DNA of 64,000 nucleotides. It comes from Bradysia coprophila (lineage: Eukaryota; Arthropoda; Insecta; Diptera; Sciaridae). Below the pieces are notes generated by a model. That model had not been told where the DNA came from, did no database searches, and saw only the letters and a program-made list of their open reading frames with translations. The stretch covers positions 1,402,190-1,466,189 of the forward strand of contig NW_023503584.1 of assembly GCF_014529535.1 (NCBI RefSeq), read 5' to 3'. The position numbers and the translations under genes are program-made. Shown here one piece after another: positions 19,761 through 30,999 of the stretch (position 1 is its first letter; every line of letters starts with the position of its first letter).

Positions 19761-20642
19761 CACGTGTCACGCACGTGTATGATACAAACGGAAATAGCTA
19801 TTTTGATTAGGAATTGTTCCAAGGTCATAAACAACCATATTTTTTGACATTTCAATAATGAGTCTGCAATTCGGTGAATGGAAGAAGTAGTATTTATGTA
19901 TGGACGCTAGGACATTAATTTTTTTTACATGCGAGAATGAATGGGGTCAAATAAATGTTTTGATTTTCGATGAGAAAAATCTGATTGAGGTTCAATAAAT
20001 GACGATAACGAGGTCACTTTTACTGACTCAATCAATATGCTAGAGAACATTCAATAAAACCGTTAATTCAATAAAGCCGTTAATTCAATAAAACCGTTGC
20101 ATTAACACGTGTCACACACACACACATAATTCGCCACGTGCGGTGGTTTTTGTTGGTCACGTGAACACTATTCATAAAACATATTTCTAGCGTAGGAAAA
20201 AAATAGAAAAAGTTGTTTAAAAATGGCATAATATCCCTTTTAAGTTGAAAAAAAGACTAGATGGTCTGGAGGTATGAATTGACAGCTGACAGCTGCAATC
20301 GGTTCTTCACCCAATCAAAATAGAGCATTTAACCCTCTTTTTGTACTGAACAAAACGTCTAAGTGCGAAAATTTTGCATTGACACGTGTCACGCACGTGT
20401 ATAATTCGACACGTGAACATTTTATTGATAAGACACCTGGCCGTGGCTTTTGATGGTCATGTGGACATTTATAGAAGTCATAGTGCAAAAATTTTGCATT
20501 GACACGTGTCACGCACGTGTATTATTCGCCACGTGAACATTTTATTGATAAGACACGTGCCGTGGCTTTTGATGGGCACGTGCACATTTTATTCATAAGA
20601 CCGTGTATAACCGACACGTGAACATTTTATTACATACACGTG
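19761..20642. repeat. Terminal CACGTG (E-box) array, right arm
   Basis: Inverted copy of 11375-12256, again 15 CACGTG sites with the 120-bp direct repeat. Confidence 0.8.
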
Positions 20643-20702
20643 TACATTTCTATCGTGGGAAAATAAAGAAAAAAGTGTACGAGAAGTGTCTCCTCCTCTA
20701 CT

Positions 20703-20708
20703 TACGTC
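20703..20708. repeat. Polinton-type target-site duplication, right
   Basis: TACGTC directly after the CCTCTACT terminus; partner of 11309-11314. Confidence 0.9.
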
Positions 20709-21719
20709 TTGAATCAATACAAAGTTGTATTGTTCGTTCGACGATATAGCCTGAACAGCACTTCTGCAATTCGATAGAAGTTCGTTTAATTCAACACTGA
20801 GAGTTTTTTCAAACGAATCGTCCAAAATGTCGATAATAGTCGATGCAATACAACCTCTTCGTTCAAATGGATATGCCAGCGCTTCAGATAAAATTTCACT
20901 TCTTGGACTAACAACAGTCAAGTTCATGAGATCATTTTCATCGCCACCAAAAGATACGAAGCCTTTAGCAATACTTCGTTTAATGCTTTCAACATCGTCG
21001 ATATCATAACTTGTGGTAAATATAATCTTCTTCTTCAGTTCTTTAACGTCTTTGTCGATAAACTGAATGCTCATGATCAGCAAATCATTTTCGGTAGAAC
21101 ACAAATACTTTCGAGTCTCAATAGTTGTAGAGCAGAAACCAAATTTCTTTGCCTCTCGAAATTTCTTATAATTCTCTTGAACAAAATCCTCTTTCTTGAT
21201 ACGCATTTCACGACGGACACAATTTACATCTGGGTAAATTTTTTTCAACTCAATATTGCCAAACTTGTAGCCCAAAGTAACAAATGATTGTAAGAACTCC
21301 GAAAAGTTTGTTGAACCGGAAACAGACTCGTACGAACAGAACTCGTGTGTGCACAGTTTAATAATGTTTTTCATTAGCATGCCTTGAGTTTCTTCTATTT
21401 TTGCTGAAGGCAGCTCTCGAAATTTTGATGCATTTTCCAACTCCTGAGGAAAGTTGCATTTGTGACGTAATAAATGCGATGTACCGCTGAGATCCTTAAA
21501 TTGTAGTAAACCTCTACACTCAATACACTGGACATAATCCACCCGCTGACTGGTTACAGAGTGCTTAATAAGCGAAAATTGTTTCCAGACATCAGACGAG
21601 CCGTTCACATTCGGATAAATTTCATATACACCGTCTTCAAGATTCGTTAATATCTCCTTAATTTCCGATGCTTTTCTTTGAGCCTTCGTTTGATTTGTTG
21701 CGTTTTCGCCTCCATTCAT
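20703..21719 (-). pseudogene. hAT transposase, N-terminal part (interrupted)
   Basis: ATG at 21719 (MNGGENATNQT), 339 codons to the insertion point. A BED-type zinc finger is visible at about residues 60-89 (CIEC...HLLRHKC), followed by the hAT N-terminal catalytic half. The frame runs a further 38 codons into the palindrome terminus and stops at 20589; that tail is not transposase. The continuation is at 11308-10245. Confidence 0.85.
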
Positions 21720-22744
21720 GGCTCACAAAATGTTTTAAAATTATAAATTCAATAAAATAATGAAGAACAGCAAAGTGTGATTTCTATTTTTCTGATGGCA
21801 GTGAAAACCAGATTATTTTGTTTGATTTTTGCGAGTGTCAAGTGTTACTTAATTTTTTTTTTAATTTGGTAAAAGGAAACTTGTAAAGTTGAATGTGAGG
21901 TTCTCTACTACTATAGTATGTTATCTACTCACTTGGACATCATTTAACCCGAAGGTAAACGATATACCTATATTCAGTAATGCAATAAAGTTAGAACCAA
22001 AAACCAAACACTTATTATACTGTAAAGGTCTTGTGAAAATAAATCCATAGCCCACTTCCAAGAGCGGTAGCAATGACATATTTCCCGTACACAAAGACGA
22101 AAAAATTATTACCACCAGCCGTCCAACGACGGTTGAGTTACATACATCACCACATTGAAATAAAACATCGTTGCAAAGTAGAATAATGATCACGAAGACA
22201 ATAGATTCGAAACGTCATTGTTGAAAAGAGTAAACACTTTTATTTGCAATTTTTATATCGAAAAATAACGTAAAAAGACTAAAAGTCAATTTAAGTAAAG
22301 AGATATTAATTAATTTTGAAGACGTTCGGTGCGATCTGTGCAGATGGTTACCACAATTTAAGGATCTCATACTAGTCAGGTATTGAAATGACTATAAAAC
22401 GTTTCGAATTCGATTTATACTGTGCGTCGTCTTCGTTATCATTATCGTGTGACAAAATTCTGAGAATGTCATTATCATCTGTGAGCAAATGGACCGAGAT
22501 AGTAGAATAAATTCTCAAGTCGAACTTTTGCTTCGGTGTTCAGAATCTTGTACTTCAAAAATTAATAGTGGAATTTATAAAATTTTCTGAAAGATTATAG
22601 ATTATTAGTGCTACCTTGTAACAGACAAATGTAACAACAATTAAGGTATTTAACTGTGGGTTTTTCATTTTTTTCAGACTACATTCGCCACAGTCTCTGG
22701 TAAATCAGACCAGGTTTTTGATACACTTCGGTTTTCGCTGTAAT
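21720..22744. other. hAT 5' region, no gene recognised
   Basis: About 1 kb between the transposase start and the right subterminal repeat. A hydrophobic frame on the minus strand (21921-22193) has no recognised family; I do not call it a gene. Confidence 0.4.
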
Positions 22745-23165
22745 TATTACAATAATAAAGCCATACTGAGTTCCTAAAAGTGGTTTTTTGTTTAAAAAAT
22801 TGTTCGTAAAATTGACGTTGTAAAATCATACATTGAGATGAAATATTTAATGTCGTCTGTAATGGTATCAAGAGCAGTTTATACAATATCGAACTCATCC
22901 ATATTCATACAGACTCGATGAGCATATCTTTTAATGACCCATGATCGACCGAACTCGAGCACTGCTACACTTATTTAAACTCAAAATTGATTTACCTAAG
23001 TTCAACTTAGCACAATTAGACTTGACTGTTCGCAAGTGAGACTTCAATAAATTGTACGAACTCAGTCACTAGATTTAAAATCTCACTCGTCTGAGCTGAG
23101 ATTTTCGTATTACCCATCTGCTCGGATGAGCATGGCTTGCTACTTACTGAATTTGCAGGTCTCTG

Positions 23166-23173
23166 ATTCAGAC
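23166..23173. repeat. hAT target-site duplication, right
   Basis: ATTCAGAC, partner of 9821-9828. Confidence 0.9.
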
Positions 23174-23186
23174 ATGCTAGCTTGAT

Positions 23187-23398
23187 ATAGTACATTACTA
23201 TGCAAGGGAAGTAAAGTGATATCTCGTATCCAGATGAGAAAAAGTATCCGAGGGCGGCAGCCCGAGGTACTTTTACTCATCGTGATACGAGATATCACTT
23301 TAATTTCCGTGTGTAGTACGACGTTTTACTATGCGAGTGATGTAAAGGTTATTGCCTATACATGTAATAGCCTTATTACATGCACCAGCATAGTAAAT
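23187..23398 (+). mobile_element. 212-bp hairpin element beside the hAT end
   Basis: Same 212-bp length as the copy at 10317-10528, inverted relative to it, inserted 21 bases outside the hAT terminus. Strong internal hairpin with GGGCGGCAGCCC tip. Confidence 0.8.
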
Positions 23399-23727
23399 CT
23401 TATTTTTAAGTGTTGGTAGAAGTACGTAAACGTAGTGTATACGTAGTGTGTGTACGTACATGCTCTACGTTTACGTATGATGCGTATGATGGAATTTTGC
23501 GATGAGATAAATATACCAAAATGTTATACATACAATACGCTGTATTATACCATTATACGTGTAAGATGTTGAATGAGAATTTTATATTTGCTACGTTTAA
23601 GGGTGCAGTCTACGGTCACGGTCAGAGTAGGGCGACGGACGCTCTAAGGGTCACGTACGCAATAGACATTATGTGTTCGCAGCAAACGCTCGACTGTTCT
23701 GAAGACTCGTTTTTGTTGCATTTACAA
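23399..23727. other. Intergenic, ACGTA-rich hairpin
   Basis: No gene. gtacgtaaacgtagtg and tctacgtttacgtatg at 23421-23478 form an inverted pair. Confidence 0.4.
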
Positions 23728-23796
23728 AATATTTATTTGTATGAAATTGTGTTCATGAGATCCTCGTACTCTTTGAAAGTTTCTTCATTTAGAATT

Positions 23797-25362
23797 TTAG
23801 TAGTAGTCCTCATCATACGGCGTCGTCGTACTACGTGGAGTAAAGTCGTAGTGGTAGTCCTCATCATACTGCATCGTCGAACTTTGCTCAGTATAGGTGT
23901 CGAGGTAGTCTTCAGTATCTTCAGCACTATCTTCACGATAATAGGTTTTCGCATAGTCGAAATTCCATTCATTTTCTGGAAAATAGTCCGGCAGCGTAAC
24001 GTTCATTGCCAAAATTATGACAAAAATGGCTAACAAAGCTCCAACGCAAATTTTCTGCAAGGTCTCCTCCCACGGATGTTTTTTGAAATTTTTTAATACC
24101 AAAATTGAGACCAGAAAACCAGTTACAGCTCCTCCAAAATGAGCAGCGTGACCGATCTAGAAAATGGATCAATGCACAAAACTGGAGTTTTCTATTATAC
24201 GTCTAGGCTTACTGACATTTGACCTTATATCTAAATATACTTCCGTGTAAACGTCCCTTCCAACGTCATAGATTATATACAGTGCGAGGAATTTCCTTTC
24301 CATTTCGTTCCAATTCAATACGATTGTGGCCAAATGGGAGAAAAGTAATCCCATAACTGCACCCGATGCACCGCCACCATATGAAGTGTTGGCTAAGACG
24401 GTTACACATAACGCAGCACCAAAGCCTGACGCCAGATAAATTATTGCGATTCGCCTCCACTCATGAACTATTTCGAGAAACACACCCAATATTAGCTGCA
24501 TCACCAGATTTCCCAATAAGTGCGACCAGCCAATATGCACAAATATTGGTGTGAAGAAACGCCAAACTTCATGACGGCGGCTAGGATCGTAGCCAAGTCT
24601 CATAATAAGTTCATCGGAGTCGTAGAAACAAAAAAGGAAAATCTAAAGAAGCGAAATTCGTCATGAGATGTTCCATGAGTCAATTCACGTCGTAAGTGCG
24701 GTCGAAATTCAAAATGGAAAGTGTGGAGGTTTTTTTAACGTAGAGTAATTTTCATACAGGGAAAAGCGTTGAAATGTATTTTTTTTGTTCACTTTTTCAT
24801 CGAATCGTTCACTTAAAATTCAAATTTTAGGCACACTTACGGCGTGAATTTATTTATGTCCAAAAAAGATCGCCAAATTTCAAATATTGCAAAGGGATTA
24901 GCAGGTTGCTCCACCACTACATTTTCTAGGATATTTAAATTCGATAACGAACAACAATTCCCAAAAATGGAAGATGCCTTCGAAACTTTGAAATTAGGCG
25001 ACAATTCAAAGACGTCACTTTTTACTTGAACAACTGAAACTCCAATCATAAACTTAGGAAATTTTTCGGTTTTCATCGCAGTAATTCCCTTGTCTGGAAA
25101 GACAGCTGCTGGTGGATGCTGACTCTCGACACTATTCATCTCCATTATTACATTTTTGGGAATTTGCCGTGAGGTTCGTTCATTCCTCGGTAAGACGATA
25201 TTGTCTGCCAATTTGACGATTCTCGTTGACTGTTGTCTTGCGAGTCTTCGCTAAAATTAGAATTCAATTGAAGCAGCTCTAAAGCGGAAAATAATCGTTT
25301 TTCTTAAATACCCATTGAGATACCACCTGCCCTGCAACAACCTCGTCTGATTTATTTTCCAT
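23797..25362 (-). CDS. Rhomboid-family intramembrane serine protease, copy B
   Basis: Four minus-strand exons, 25362-25312, 25250-25026, 24642-24217 and 24156-23797, phase 0 throughout, introns 61, 383 and 60 bases. The product is 353 residues starting MENKSDE. Motifs: WRFFTPIFVHIGWSHLLGN, nucleophile GASGAVMG, and GHAAHFGGAVTG with the catalytic His. Membrane protease acting on transmembrane substrates; the substrate is unknown. The C-terminal tail is acidic and Tyr/Thr-rich (YDEDYHYDF, YDEDYY) and longer than in copy A, without the STED repeats. Splice sites match copy A except donor 3 (GTCAGT against GTTAGT). Both copies look intact. Confidence 0.85.
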
Positions 25363-25894
25363 TTTTTCTGCTGCTCTTTTCGATGCTCACAATTAACACC
25401 AGAATCTTTCCTAATATTTTAAAAAATTGACTGAATGATAACGCAGCACAGAAACATTCACTCAGGGCTATTAAGACAAATCGACACAGCGCTAAATTGG
25501 AACCTAAATTTTACCGAGAAAATTATACATTTCCTTTATGGAAAAAGTAGGACCATCGTTTTGTGTCAAGAAGGGTTTCATTTCAGTAACATTAAAAAAT
25601 GTTTGTGGTGATGTGTCCTTTATTAACCCCTTACGTTATGTAAATTAACTAAAAATTCTTTTTGAGAGTCCTAGTTGAATGACCTTGCTTCATAAAAGAT
25701 GTTTGTTGGTTGTCATGAATATCATGATTGGTATCGCTGTAAAGCTTAGACCTCAGGCTAAACAGCAACTATATTTTTGTGATCAAACAAGTCACCAGGA
25801 GGGTCCAAACAGTCTTCAAAGCTTCCAGCAGGTTCCGAAAAATCGATCTACAAAAATTTTACCATCGAAATATTTTCTTGTTATGTTATTCTTA

Positions 25895-26063
25895 GGGGCC
25901 GTTCATAAATTACGTAACGCAAAAATCAACATTTTTCAGACCCCCCCCCCGGGTCTGTAACGCTAAAAGGGTCAAGTTTGACCCAATTTTGTTAGAACCG
26001 TAACGCTTGCCTCATACCCCCCCCCCTCCCCCCTCTAGCGTTACGTAATTTATGAACGGCCCC
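25895..26063. mobile_element. 169-bp MITE with TTA target duplication (PIF/Harbinger-like)
   Basis: Terminal inverted repeats GGGGCCGTTCATAAATTACG and complement; TTA directly on both sides (25892-25894, 26064-26066). A 3-bp TTA/TAA duplication is typical of PIF/Harbinger, so that superfamily is inferred. The interior has two C-runs and gggtcaagtttgaccc. Absent from rhomboid segment copy A. Confidence 0.7.
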
Positions 26064-27234
26064 TTACTCGTGGTGTCGCCCTCTAAAAAAGCCATTACAA
26101 ACATTTCTTGTCGACGAGACGTCGAATAATTTTTTTTTGAAGCTCACTATTAGAAAACTCAGAATTTGTGATAATTTATTATTTTTACTCAAAGCCAACA
26201 CATTTTCACAAGACAATGGTCCAACTTTTTCCAGAAAGGACGCGGATACGAAGTTATCATCGAAGATGTATAATTTTAGGCTACAATTTAGCTGTTGATT
26301 CGTCTTAATTCAGGCAATGATATTCAAGAGTTCAAAAGCCAACAAAACAGTTTTAGAAATATTTTCACTGTCTATTGAACAGGGTTTGTAAAATGATTTT
26401 TTCTAAGGTCTCCTTTCATAGCCTTTGGAATTAAATTCTAAAAAATTCTTAAAAACTAAATTTTTTATTTGATGAACTTTTAAGAATTTTACTCAGTGAA
26501 AAACTTTATTTACACAAAATGTGAAGCGAATTTACCAGTTTTCGTTTTCCAAATGGTGTACTTAGGATTCACGATCTCACGATCTCTTGCGACCATTCAC
26601 CACGATCCGTTTTAGCGAAATATATACTTTAAAGAACAGACTTTTCTTCGCCAAAAAATACACACAAATGAATGTTGCTTATCTCGTTTTTTTTTCTTCA
26701 AACAACTTACTAAATTGCATGCTCATTTTTACAGATATATTCTAGACATATTCTAAACATATTCAGGCCCGGGTTTACGTGAAAGTGAGGACCCAACCAA
26801 CATTCATAGAAGTCTTAAAGGAAATCATTTCATTTTATATCATTCAAATATTTCGTTTATTTCGTCATAATCAAAAATTTACTATTCATAATGATCAGCG
26901 CAAGTCTATTTTGCATTTAACAATTAATTAACAATCGTAAGCTGCAAATGTCGAAAACAAAAATCAAATCACAAACAAACTCAAATTCCACAAAATGCAG
27001 AGAGTTGATAAAAGATGGCGTCCCGTCTCGCCGGATAAAGTATACATCTGACCAAATACGAATGAAATACGAATGAGGCGGAACCAACGCCATCTGTTAT
27101 GATCTCTCTGACAAAATGTGATATGGAAGAAGTCAATATTTCAATTTTTGTTTGAACGTATTGGAAGTACCATAATATGTATGCGCACCACTTCCCAAAA
27201 TTGTTATGGAGACGCGTGCATGGAAATAATGCGG
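26064..27234. other. Intergenic, rest of duplicated segment
   Basis: To about 26800 this continues the rhomboid segmental duplication. Beyond that no gene is seen. Confidence 0.4.
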
Positions 27235-28325
27235 TATCCTGGTATCCTAGATACCGGGAAGTCGTCGGGGCGAAAAATTGGATACCGGGAAATTCAGCCT
27301 TTTCTTTTTTATTGTAAAAATTAGACCTCACCGGGAAATGTATATCAGCGGGAAATATCTATAAGCAGGAAGAATTCAGAACTAACCAGGAAATAGCTGT
27401 CACCGGGGAATCGGAAACATCTATCACCGGGAAATATCTATCAGCGGGAAGTACTCACTGGGAAATATCTATAAGCAGGAAGAATTCAGAACTAACCGGG
27501 AAATAACTGTCACCGTGACCGGGAAATCGTAAATAACTATCACTGGGAAGAACTCTCCGGGAAATTTTATGAGCTGGAAGAACTTATTGAGAAGTTTCTA
27601 CCGACGGGGGAAGAACTCATTAAGAAGTTTCTAACAGGGGGAAATTTTATTTTGTTAGAGGACAGTGTTGTGTTAAGTCTCTATCAACGGGAAGTACTCC
27701 TCGGGAAATTTTTATCAGCGGGAAGAAGTTTTCGTCACTATCCCGATCCCGATGAATTATTCTCTTCAACGAACTAAACTTTTGATGAGTTACTACTTCT
27801 GGTGAAACAGTTCCTAATAAGGTGCATTGACCTAAGAATTTAAGAGCTTCGCCTGCGGCGCTTTTACTCAAATTAAAGTTTCATTTAAAATTTTGAGTTT
27901 TTACAGTTTCAAAGAATGGTACTATTTTTGCATCATAAAAATTCAATCTTCAAAAAATTTCACTCGCTCCGCTCGCGAATTTCATTTTATATATTTAAGT
28001 AAATTAAAACAGAATATCCGAAAGATTGTTATATGTTGGGCAATATATCTGGCAAATTAGTGGAGAAGATAATGAGTTTATATCTGTTTTATCTTTACAA
28101 ACATTCTCATCTACAAATTGATGAGTGAAAGTTCATGCAGATGAAAGTCACGAAAAGGTTATAGCACTGTAAAGACTAATGTTCAACTTAAATCTGCACA
28201 AAAAGGCTAGAAAGCGCTTGGGAAATAATATTCGCGCCACCGGGAAGTCAATTGCGACTCACCGGGAAATTTTTGTCACAATTTTCGGATACCGGGAAGT
28301 TTTGACTTGGTTACCGGGAAGAAAA
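27235..28325. repeat. Degenerate CCGGGAA-rich array
   Basis: CCGGGAA, GCGGGAA and variants recur every 15-45 bases from 27240 to 27740 and again at 28208-28320, often followed by ATATCTAT or AACTCA. A longer unit (ataagcaggaagaattcag then aactaacc) is repeated at 27361 and 27471. Two GCGGGAAA matches equal the consensus E2F site. No protein frame fits. Confidence 0.6.
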
Positions 28326-28784
28326 CATTATTTCCATGTACGTGGAGACGTTTGGGCATTGCTGGTCGAGCCTTAAATCGTTAAATCTTTTGTTAAGTGA
28401 AAGACCATATTTTGATAATGCTGTTAGCGGCAGATACAATAACGGATGTACATCTTTCCAAATCGACAAAGTAAACACTTTGAACAGATGTGCATAATCC
28501 AATAAGTTCCAAACAAAAACGAGCCATCAGAACAGTCGGAGCGTTTGCAGCGACTAAGCCCCGTACAAACCCGTATATCTATTGCGTACGTGACCCTAGT
28601 GCGTCTGTCACCCTACTTTGACCGTAAGCCTATGCGCCGGTTAAAGTAGTTAAACTAAAATTATTATGTAATGTGTACATCTTAGAAATTGCGCATAGCG
28701 CAATTACGAAGCCCCGTACGACGTTCCTTTCAAATAAAACAAAAATTTCAAATAGCCCTAAAATTTTAATTTATTGAGTATAAA
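28326..28784. other. Intergenic between repeat arrays
   Basis: No gene. AGCCCCGTAC occurs at 28555 and 28719 and inverted at 30240-30251, so these may be edges of a TE remnant that contains the tandem array. Confidence 0.35.
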
Positions 28785-29830
28785 TACACATAGGGCCTAG
28801 TATCGGCCTCAGTCCGAGGATCCAATTTTTTTTTTCAACTACATTCTATTCGGCCTTTGATTACCTTCCAAATGATACAAAAAATACGGAAAACGGATGA
28901 AATTTGCTCGAGTTATATGTAAAATACACATAGGGCCCTAGTAGCGGCCTTAGTCCGAGGACCCAAAATTAATTTTGCTTTCAACAACATTCTATTCGGC
29001 CTTTGATTACCTTCCAAATGAAACAAAAATTACGAAAAACGGATGAAATTTGCTCGAGTTATATGTAAAATACACATAGGGCCCTAGTAGCGGCCTTAGT
29101 CCAAGGACCCAAATTTAATTTTTTTTTTCAACAACATTCTATTCGGTGTTCGATTATCTTTCAAATGGAACAAAAATTACGAAAAACGGATGAAATTTAC
29201 TCGAGTTGTATGTAGAATACGCATAGGGCCCTAGTAGCGGCCTAAGTCCGAGGACCCAAATTTAATTTTTTTTTCAACAACATTCTATTCGGCCTTTGAT
29301 TACCTTCCAAATGAAACAAAAATTACGAAAAACGGATGAAATTTACTCGAGTTCAATGTAAAATACACATAGGGCCCTAGTAGTGGCCTTAGTCCAAGGA
29401 CCCAAATTTAATTTTTTTTGAACAACATTCTATTCGGCCTTTGATTACCTTCCAAATGAAACAAAAATTACGAAAAACGGATGAAATTTGCTCGAGTTAT
29501 ATGTAAAATACACATAGGGCCCTAGTAGCGGCCTTAGTCCAAGGACCCAAATTTAATTTTTTTTTTCAACAACATTCTATTCGGTGTTCGATTATCTTTC
29601 AAATGGAACGAAAATTACGAAAAACGGATGAAATTTACTCGAGTTGTATGTAAAATACGCATAGGGCCCTAGTAGCGGCCTTAGTCCGAGGACCCAAATT
29701 TATTTTTTTTTCAACAACATTCTATTCGGCCTTTGATTACCTTCCAAATGACACAAAAATTACGAAAAACGAATGAAATTTACTTGAGTTCTATGTAAAA
29801 TACACATAGGGCCCTAGTAGATTTTCACTT
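28785..29830. repeat. 146-bp tandem repeat, about seven units
   Basis: Unit starts (tacacatagggccctagtag) fall at 28785, 28925, 29071, 29218, 29364, 29509, 29656 and 29801: spacing 140 then 145-147. Each unit has a T-run, CAACATTCTATTCGG and a CGGATGAAATTT block. No coding frame. Confidence 0.9.
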
Positions 29831-30252
29831 CTAAGGCCCTAACTCACGGTCCACACACCCGATTTTTTCCTGGATTGATATTGACAATACCTATCATTTG
29901 CCGTGTCATTTACATTTCCATCGTTTATTTTGCCATAAATATCACCAAAAGACCTTAAATCACTTAGGTGGCCCTAACTCACGAAGGGCCGACCCGAATA
30001 TGCCCATCTTCGAACTTAGCCTCACTATTTGACTATCTTTCAGGGAAAAAAAAATTTTTTGAAATCGGATTTGATTTACTCAAGATATCGACGTGACGGA
30101 CAGACGGACAGACGGACAGACGGCCCAAATTTTTATTGCGGATTCGTCATCTATGAACATAGGCAAACACTTTGCCCTTACCGTCTGCTTCGAATTCCAT
30201 CAATTACACACGGCATCGTAATCCTATAAGCCCCTTCGTACTTCGTACGGGG
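29831..30252. other. TE-remnant flank with GACGGACA repeat
   Basis: Contains the short tandem GACGGACA at 30095-30123 and ends with an inverted AGCCCC...GGGGCT hairpin near 30227-30252. No intact gene. Confidence 0.4.
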
Positions 30253-30723
30253 CTAAAAATTATATTTTTAAGCGAAGAAGAACAACATTATAAGATAGGT
30301 TGTTTTGTATCATGTGCCAAAATAGTTACAACTTTTTTTGTAAATCATTTTTAATGTCGCAAACGCGAAATTTCGAATCGAAATACAACAATTTTCAAAA
30401 ACATACTGTATTTCGATTCGAATTTTTGTGTTTTTAGTGATTTAAAAAATGAATTTATAAAAAAAAGTTGTAACTATTTTATAATAGACAGTTTAGTAAT
30501 AGTAATAGCGTAAATGACGTATAAACTATAAGTCAACTTATAAGTTGGAAATTATAAGTAACATTCCAGAACTTCTAATAAGTTGACTTGTAGTTGATAC
30601 GTCATTTGCGCAAGCTATCTATTGTTCTTCATCGCTAGAAAATATAAAACATTTTTGTTTGGACCTTAATTTCCTACAATAACTAATATTTTCCGGACAC
30701 ATTATCTGCCGCAGATAATAGTA
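30253..30723. other. Intergenic with TTCGATTCG hairpin
   Basis: gcgaaatttcgaatcgaaat (30365) pairs loosely with atttcgattcgaatttttg (30410). No gene. Confidence 0.4.
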
Positions 30724-30841
30724 TGTTACGTCAATGTTTGTAAATATTTGTTTAGGCAAGTGTGAGGTTTGCGGAACAAGCCGAAGGCGAGTGGAGTAAT
30801 CACACGTGCCCAAACAAGCATTTACAAGCAGTGACGTAACA
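30724..30841. repeat. Hairpin with GCC-GAA-GGC tip
   Basis: tgttacgtcaatgtttgtaaa pairs with tttacaagcagtgacgtaaca; tip GCCGAAGGC at 30780-30788. Confidence 0.7.
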
Positions 30842-30999
30842 CATTTTACATGTTTGTGGACATCTTCCCTGTCACAAGCAGTGATGTAAAGCGCACTTTA
30901 CCGTGCATAAGCATGTAAATTATAGCAGACTCTACCAGCTTTTTACAGGAAGCTTTACGGCACACTAATTTATTTCTGTAAAGGTATCCTAATAATAGT

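Larger units (their letters stand above)
11315..20702. mobile_element. 9.4-kb palindromic Polinton/adintovirus-derived element
   Basis: Left arm 11315-16001 (4687 bp) and right arm 16028-20702 (4675 bp) are inverted copies around a 26-base centre. The arms differ in length by one 12-bp repeat unit near the centre and by rare substitutions such as 14636 against 17381. Each arm carries four intact frames reading outward, an internal GAGGAG array and a CACGTG-rich terminal region. The 6-bp duplication, AG...CT ends and pX-like and virion-like proteins point to the Polinton/Maverick (adintovirus) group. No DNA polymerase B, integrase, packaging ATPase, protease or capsid gene is present, so it must depend on a helper. 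An integrated snap-back dimer of one genome end is the preferred explanation. Confidence 0.85.
9829..23165 (-). mobile_element. hAT DNA transposon with two nested insertions
   Basis: Termini are CAGAGACCTGCAAATTCAG (9829) and its complement ending at 23165, with flanking 8-bp duplications. The inverted similarity continues about 400 bases inward on both sides (9829-10235 and 22745-23165), unusually long for hAT. One minus-strand transposase frame is split between 21719-20703, 11308-10529 and 10316-10245. Removing the 9388-bp palindrome plus one 6-bp duplication, and the 212-bp hairpin, leaves a single open frame of 622 codons. The native element was about 3.7 kb. Both insertions are therefore recent relative to the transposase. 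Confidence 0.9.
23728..26800. repeat. Segmental duplication, copy B (rhomboid)
   Basis: Same orientation as 2945-4710, from the gttcatgaga block at 23751 to attcaggcccggg near 26770. Longer than copy A because of a 383-base intron 2, a MITE at 25895-26063 and extra flanking DNA. Confidence 0.8.

Noticed and set aside
11315..20702. Assembly fold-back artefact as explanation of the palindrome
   Set aside because: An artefact would not create a 6-bp target duplication at both outer ends nor restore the hAT frame; the arms also differ by a 12-bp unit and single bases.
11315..20702. Parvovirus/densovirus origin of the palindrome
   Set aside because: No parvoviral NS1 helicase or capsid frame; the pX-like protein and 6-bp duplication point to Polintons.
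21921..22193. Hydrophobic 90-codon minus-strand frame in the hAT 5' region
   Set aside because: Membrane-like by composition but matches no family and has no splice or start support.
23521..24033. 170-codon plus-strand frame
   Set aside because: Antisense to the last exon of rhomboid copy B; composition follows the coding exon on the other strand.
28785..29830. CRISPR array
   Set aside because: 146-bp near-identical tandem units without short repeats and unique spacers, in a eukaryotic context.
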